From Populus alba (taxonomy: Eukaryota > Streptophyta > Magnoliopsida > Malpighiales > Salicaceae): a DNA stretch of 64,000 nt. Positions 59,666-64,000 of the stretch are shown piece after piece. The notes under the pieces were generated by a model. It made no database searches. It had not been told where the DNA came from and worked only from the letters and a program-made list of their open reading frames with translations. The stretch is from contig NC_133295.1 of the NCBI RefSeq assembly GCF_005239225.2, forward strand, positions 8,866,001-8,930,000, read 5' to 3'. A program made the translations under genes and the position numbers. How positions within the stretch are numbered: position 1 is the stretch's first letter; each line of letters begins with the position of its first letter.

Positions 59666-61156
59666 TCAATTCCCCCTGCTTTTCTTCTTCACCTTCCCCC
59701 TTTCTCGTCTTGACTTGGGCTCGAGTCTGGTGATCTTGTTTCTGCTGAATTTCTCAAGCTTGACATCTTCTTCCACCTTCCTTCTGGGCTTGAAAACCTC
59801 AGTGATAGAGGGATCCAACAGATCACTGGAGCAGCTAACAGAGACACCCATAGCAGTGGCCTCTTCCCATAGCTCTCTACCCCTTTCAAAATCCCCACCT
59901 TTACAAAGCTTTGGTATCAAAATATCATATACAGGCCCGTAACCACCCAACGAGCTTGTCTTCATTCGTTCAAATAACTCAAGGGCATAACTCACCCTCT
60001 CAACTCCACAAAGAACACCAATCAAATTATAGTAAAACTTGCGATCTGGCAGCAGCCCCTGTCCAATCATCTCATCAACTATCTCATTTCCTTTACCGAA
60101 TCTGCCAGTCAGATACATCACTTTTGCAACAAGAAAATAACTAACCCAATCAGGAGCACAACCTGTTGTTTTCATTGTCTCAAGCATCCTATACGATTCC
60201 TTGACTCTTCTTGCTCTCCCAAGACAAGAAAGCAATGTATTGTAACTAATTGAGTTTGGCTCAATCCTATATGATCTCATTTCCATCATCACATTCAAAG
60301 CTTCAGGGACAAGTCCAGATGGATTGCGTTTAAGATTTCTTTCGCAAAGGCACTTGAGAAAAGAATTATAACAAAATAAATCTGGGATTAACCCATCTCC
60401 CTTCATCTCTTGGATAATCTTTCGAGCTTCCTTCACGTTCTCCTGCACGGACCACCCATACAAAAGACACCTATAAACAACACAAGGCTCTAAACCGGTT
60501 ATCTTATTATTCTTATGGTGCAAAAACACTCCTTGTGCTTTCTTAGCATGCCCTTTCGCACAAAGAGCGCTTATAATGGCAGTGACAGCAAAACCATCTT
60601 GTGGGCACTTGAACTTTTCCAAGTTCTTGAATATACCCAACGCCTCATCTTCTCTCCCCAGTTTAACCAAAGTCTCAGCTACAATAGCAAAAGTTTGTGG
60701 GTCCATTACGCGGCCTTCCTTCCTTAAATCCGAAATCAAAATACACATTCCTGTGTGATCCTTCTTCTCGGCCAAAACTCGAATGACATGATTGAAATCA
60801 TCATCTTTCAGTTTTTCAGAATCCAAAACTTTATTGGACCATAGAAAAAATCTCAATATTCTTCTAGAAGGAGCCTCATGTTTGCAGGAATTTATAATTT
60901 GTGTAACAAGAGGAAATGTTAACTGACCTTTAAATTGATTTAAACTCAACTCTAAGTCATCCAAACCACCAATCCAGCTCGAAATAACTTTACACACTTC
61001 TTGCAGCTCAAGTGGCAGTTGGTTATGCTGCTGCTTTGTGGAATAGAAAGGAGGCTTAGATTTGTTAGTTTTAACGTTTTGGAACAAAAAGCCAGCCCAT
61101 CTTGATTTCCAGAAGCAATGCATCTTTCTTTTTCTTTGAGGAAATTCCCCGAACAA
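59666..61156 (-). CDS. P-class pentatricopeptide repeat protein, probably mitochondrial
   Basis: RNA-binding organellar protein, typically involved in stabilising, splicing or translating particular organelle transcripts. The target cannot be inferred. The single exon encodes 496 aa. From about residue 125 to 430 it is made of degenerate 35-residue PPR motifs, e.g. DPQTFAIVAETLVKLGREDE, GFAVTAIISALCAKGHAKKA, DLFCYNSFLKCLCERN, NSISYNTLLSCLGRARRVKE and DRKFYYNLIGVLCGVERVSY. No E, DYW or SMR domain follows, so it is a pure P-class protein. The C-terminus is strongly basic (RRERGKVKKKSRGN). The N-terminus is rich in Lys, Arg, Ser and aromatic residues without acidic residues, as in a mitochondrial presequence. 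The second Met at residue 12 (MHCFWKSRWAGF) may be the true start. It resembles Arabidopsis At5g61370 from memory; that identity is tentative. Confidence 0.9.
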   Translation of the reverse strand: MFGEFPQRKRKMHCFWKSRWAGFLFQNVKTNKSKPPFYSTKQQHNQLPLELQEVCKVISSWIGGLDDLELSLNQFKGQLTFPLVTQIINSCKHEAPSRRILRFFLWSNKVLDSEKLKDDDFNHVIRVLAEKKDHTGMCILISDLRKEGRVMDPQTFAIVAETLVKLGREDEALGIFKNLEKFKCPQDGFAVTAIISALCAKGHAKKAQGVFLHHKNNKITGLEPCVVYRCLLYGWSVQENVKEARKIIQEMKGDGLIPDLFCYNSFLKCLCERNLKRNPSGLVPEALNVMMEMRSYRIEPNSISYNTLLSCLGRARRVKESYRMLETMKTTGCAPDWVSYFLVAKVMYLTGRFGKGNEIVDEMIGQGLLPDRKFYYNLIGVLCGVERVSYALELFERMKTSSLGGYGPVYDILIPKLCKGGDFERGRELWEEATAMGVSVSCSSDLLDPSITEVFKPRRKVEEDVKLEKFSRNKITRLEPKSRRERGKVKKKSRGN

Positions 61157-61381
61157 CTGGTGTGTGTTAAAACTTAAGATCTGTATTGCTAGCCTCCTTG
61201 TTTATTATTTTTTAAACAGTATCTAGACTGGAAGTACAGGGTAGGGAACTGGCCAGGAAGAGGAGGGAGGGAGTGTGTCCGTTTTATTTGAACGAGTATT
61301 TTATTTTTTAGGCAGCAGAGAAAATCATCCTCCTCAAGGACCGAGGCTATGTTGGCACGAGGGAAAAGACTCTTTCTTCCA
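61157..61381 (-). promoter_or_regulatory. Upstream region of the PPR gene
   Basis: This stretch is less AT-rich than the DNA further right and is the expected promoter and 5' leader of the - strand PPR gene. No specific elements can be assigned with confidence. A small MITE begins at its far side. Confidence 0.35.
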
Positions 61382-61590
61382 GGGTGTTTAAAAATGTGGT
61401 TGCTGTTATTTTTAAAAGTGTTTTTCATTCAGAAAAACATGTCAATAATTTTTTTTTTTTTTTTTTTAAATTATTTTTGAGATCAGCACATCAAAATAAT
61501 TTGAAAACATCAAAAACATATTAATTTAAAGCAAAAAAAAAAATTTTGAATTTTTTAAAAAGCACTTTTCCACCACAACGCCAAACACCC
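61382..61590. mobile_element. 209-bp MITE with GGGTGTTT/AAACACCC ends
   Basis: Terminal inverted repeats GGGTGTTT (61382-61389) and AAACACCC (61583-61590) enclose an AT-rich noncoding body with 'ggttgctgttatttttaaaa' near one end and 'gcacttttccaccacaacgc' at the other. Its body is highly similar to 42430-42640, so it belongs to a dispersed family. No convincing target duplication was identified. Confidence 0.7.
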
Positions 61591-64000
61591 CCGAATTTCT
61601 ATATGATAAATCAAATTTAGGAAGGAAAAAATCGTTAAAAAGGGAAAATTTTGATTCCCCCCCCCCACAGTTTTTTACTTTCACTTTACATTTTTCACAA
61701 TAAAACTATATTATCTAATGATTTTTAAATTTTTATTTTATTTAAAATTATTATATATATTAAGGAGAAATTTTATAGTATTTCAGAAATAATCGATAAT
61801 ATTTTATAGCATTTTTTTATAATGATATTGGTGCTACCGAGGGTGTTGATGCTAAGGGTGTTGAGATTAGTTAGAGTAGCATGACTTAATTATGCCTCTA
61901 GTAGCTAGCACTTTTTAAGTCAGGAGTCGTACTTGATTAATTAACTACTGGAAATCTGGTTGAGCAGAAGTACTCGCCTCACCATGCTGAGTTGTTACAT
62001 GTTTAAACTTGGTTATATCAAATTTACCTGTTATGAAACGATCTGGAATGTCTATAACAAGTTAGGGAAAGCACACTAAAGATTTTTTTTATTAGATTCT
62101 CATAAACGACATTAAATGATGAAGCATGAAAATCAGAAGTATTTATAGGATAATGTTTTTAGTAGTTGAATCATAGATTGGTTAAGTGTCTTTGTAAATA
62201 GCTCATTTCTCCAATGTTATGATAAACTTTCTTAATAAATGCTTCTGGATACTTGCAAAAAGTGCTCTTAGGGTGTTTGAGGACCCTTCGATGATAAAGT
62301 TGGCAATTTAATAGAGAAAAGGTGTGATAGATATATTTAAAGAGCTTTTAATTTTAAGATTTTGATTGTCTTTGTGTTGAAATTTATATCTTATTAATAT
62401 GAGAAAAAACTTGTCATTTACTTGGTAATTCAGGAGGTATTTATAGCCTTAAAACCTTGTTTTTTTCTTGGGTGGAAGAGCTAAAGATTAATTTCACCAT
62501 GATGATATTTATGAGGGACAATATATCCCTTACATGAGCATTAATAATCTCTTGAGCTCTGGTTTACAGCAAAGCACATTATTTTTCTTGGGCTTGAGTG
62601 TTTCTACATAAACCTTTAATTTTTTTTTGGAAACGTGTAAAAAATATTGGGCCTATGACCATTATGGGTTTGATGCCAAAAAGAGAGAAATCTTAATCCG
62701 TGATAAAAATATTTGAAGAATTTATTAGGAAAATATTTTACTAGGCTTTTTATCTATTATAATATATTACAATATTTGTATTATGCACAAAATTATATTC
62801 TTTATAACATATACATGATGTGTGCGTAGGAGAGATACAATAAATTTCTTTTTCTTCAAACCAATCATAAGCCGTGTAAAAAAAGATGTTTACTTAACTA
62901 TTTTTTAAACAATGATTGCAATTTAAAGGAGAAGATCGTTGTGTATTATATTTGTGTAACATCCTACGTGGATGTAGTGTAACTATTATAAATATAAATA
63001 GAATAAAAAAATTTGGAAGTATATATAAAAAGTAATGAGCTTAATTTCCATGTTTAATTAAGAAAATGTTAATTAATTCCTGAGGTACAATGGAAGAAGA
63101 ATCCAGGCATGGAGCATAAGAATAATTCCTGAGGCACAATCAGATGCAGCTGACATGGGCAATACATACAATGTTAATACATTCACAAACCAATTGATAT
63201 AATTTTGTAGTGGAGCATGCCTAATTTTTGTCCCAGATTTTTTCAATAAATACTAAAAGATAACAATGTTTTATTATCCATCTTTTCACCGTTCATCTAA
63301 ATACAAATTATTATAAATTGAAACAGTATAATAATAACATTATTTTTCTAAAAAAACTTGCTATGCAATGAGGGATAAGATTATCTCTTTGAGGGATATA
63401 TTTAGCATTCAAAAAATAATTTGAGATAAAATGGCCCGTTCAGATTTTTTGAGTTATAATATAAATATCAATTTACCTTTCAAGGCATAAAATTTTAACC
63501 TTTGAGTTAAAGGCTTTTAATGATTCTTATTCTTATTCTTATTAAATTTGAAGAAAAAAATTATTACTATAAGAAAAACTATAGATTTGATTTGAAATAT
63601 AAAATTAAAAATTATAAAAACTTGGATCAGACATGTTTAATATTATTATTAATAATATAAATATTATTAATTTCATTATTATGAGTATAATTATTAATAA
63701 AAAAATTTAAAAATATTATTACTATTAAAAAAAACATAAATTTTATTTGAAGAGTAAAATTAAAAATTATTATTATTATTATTATCATAGATAAATTTGA
63801 ACAAAAATATTATTACTATTGAAGTAAAACAATAAATTTGATTTGAAGTAATTAAAAATAATAAAAAATTGGGTCGGTAAATTTAATATTATAATGAATA
63901 TAAAAAAATATTATTATTTGTATTAAAATTAAAATTATTATTATTATTAAAATAAGTATTAATAAATTTTTTAAAAAATATTGTTACTATTGAAAAACAA
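61591..64000. other. AT-rich intergenic region
   Basis: No gene is recognised. Contents include a C9 run near 61659, a small repeated phrase 'aattcctgagg-acaat' at about 63075 and 63125, and from about 63540 a set of AT-rich repeated modules that continue past the window edge. Confidence 0.5.
63541..64000. repeat. Diverged AT-rich modules at the window end
   Basis: Four modules share the pattern 'aaatttgaa-aaaaatattattactatt' followed by 'aaa-ataaatttgatttgaa' and 'aaaattaaaaatta': about 63541-63630, 63697-63770, 63791-63877 and 63961-64000 (cut by the window). They are separated by ATT-rich spacers. Confidence 0.6.

Noticed and set aside
1..64000. tRNA, rRNA or other structured RNA genes
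   Set aside because: I scanned by eye for tRNA box A/B-like pairs and rRNA-like stretches and saw none convincing. This does not replace a covariance-model search.
1..64000. A functionally linked gene cluster
   Set aside because: The four host genes belong to unrelated processes, lie on both strands and are separated by transposons; nothing suggests a biosynthetic or defence cluster.

Overview
This is plant nuclear DNA. It is AT-rich, has long introns with GT-AG borders, and carries plant-specific protein families and plant transposons. The proteins and the repeat types look like a woody eudicot, most likely Salicaceae (poplar or willow). That placement is an inference from remembered protein similarity, not a search.

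Four host genes are supported. (1) A 17-exon class II formin on the + strand (4018-15456). It has an N-terminal PTEN-like/C2 region, an acidic linker, a very long poly-proline FH1 and a full FH2, and its reconstructed CDS is 4200 nt (1399 aa) with every splice phase agreeing. (2) An 18-exon TPR-RING-LON protein of the LONRF type on the + strand (24431-34875), 1446 nt (481 aa). (3) An intronless GT34 xyloglucan xylosyltransferase, closest to XXT5, on the - strand (44941-46299). (4) An intronless P-class pentatricopeptide repeat protein, probably organellar, on the - strand (59666-61156). The four are unrelated housekeeping or growth genes (actin and membranes, protein quality control, cell-wall hemicellulose, organelle RNA) and do not form a pathway.

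The rest is mostly mobile or decayed DNA. 1-3.7 kb is AT-rich and begins with a degenerate ~40-bp tandem array. 17.2-20.1 kb looks like a non-autonomous Helitron on the - strand: an 8-bp-stem GC hairpin and CTAG end at one side, a TC start at the other, and inside it a family of hairpin modules. 20.1-24.1 kb is AT-rich and decayed. 35.6-43.3 kb is a retroelement graveyard: a chromodomain-integrase remnant, then a truncated Ty1/copia element whose gag/LTR end lies in a tandem duplication. The second copy carries a 1039-bp inverted-repeat element with a CTTGG target duplication, and the first copy preserves the empty site. 46614-52338 is a complete-ended CACTA element with a GGT target duplication, inserted 315 bp upstream of the XXT5-like start codon. 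55.7-59.3 kb holds a degenerate Ty3/gypsy element with one recognisable LTR. 61.2-64 kb contains a small MITE and AT-rich repeated modules.

The observations most worth a second look are the CACTA insertion next to the XXT5-like gene, the Helitron-like hairpin array, the empty-site/filled-site pair for the 1039-bp element, the relic duplicated exon in the formin FH2 region, and the loss of the catalytic arginine in the formin PTEN-like loop. No clearly new multi-gene system was found.
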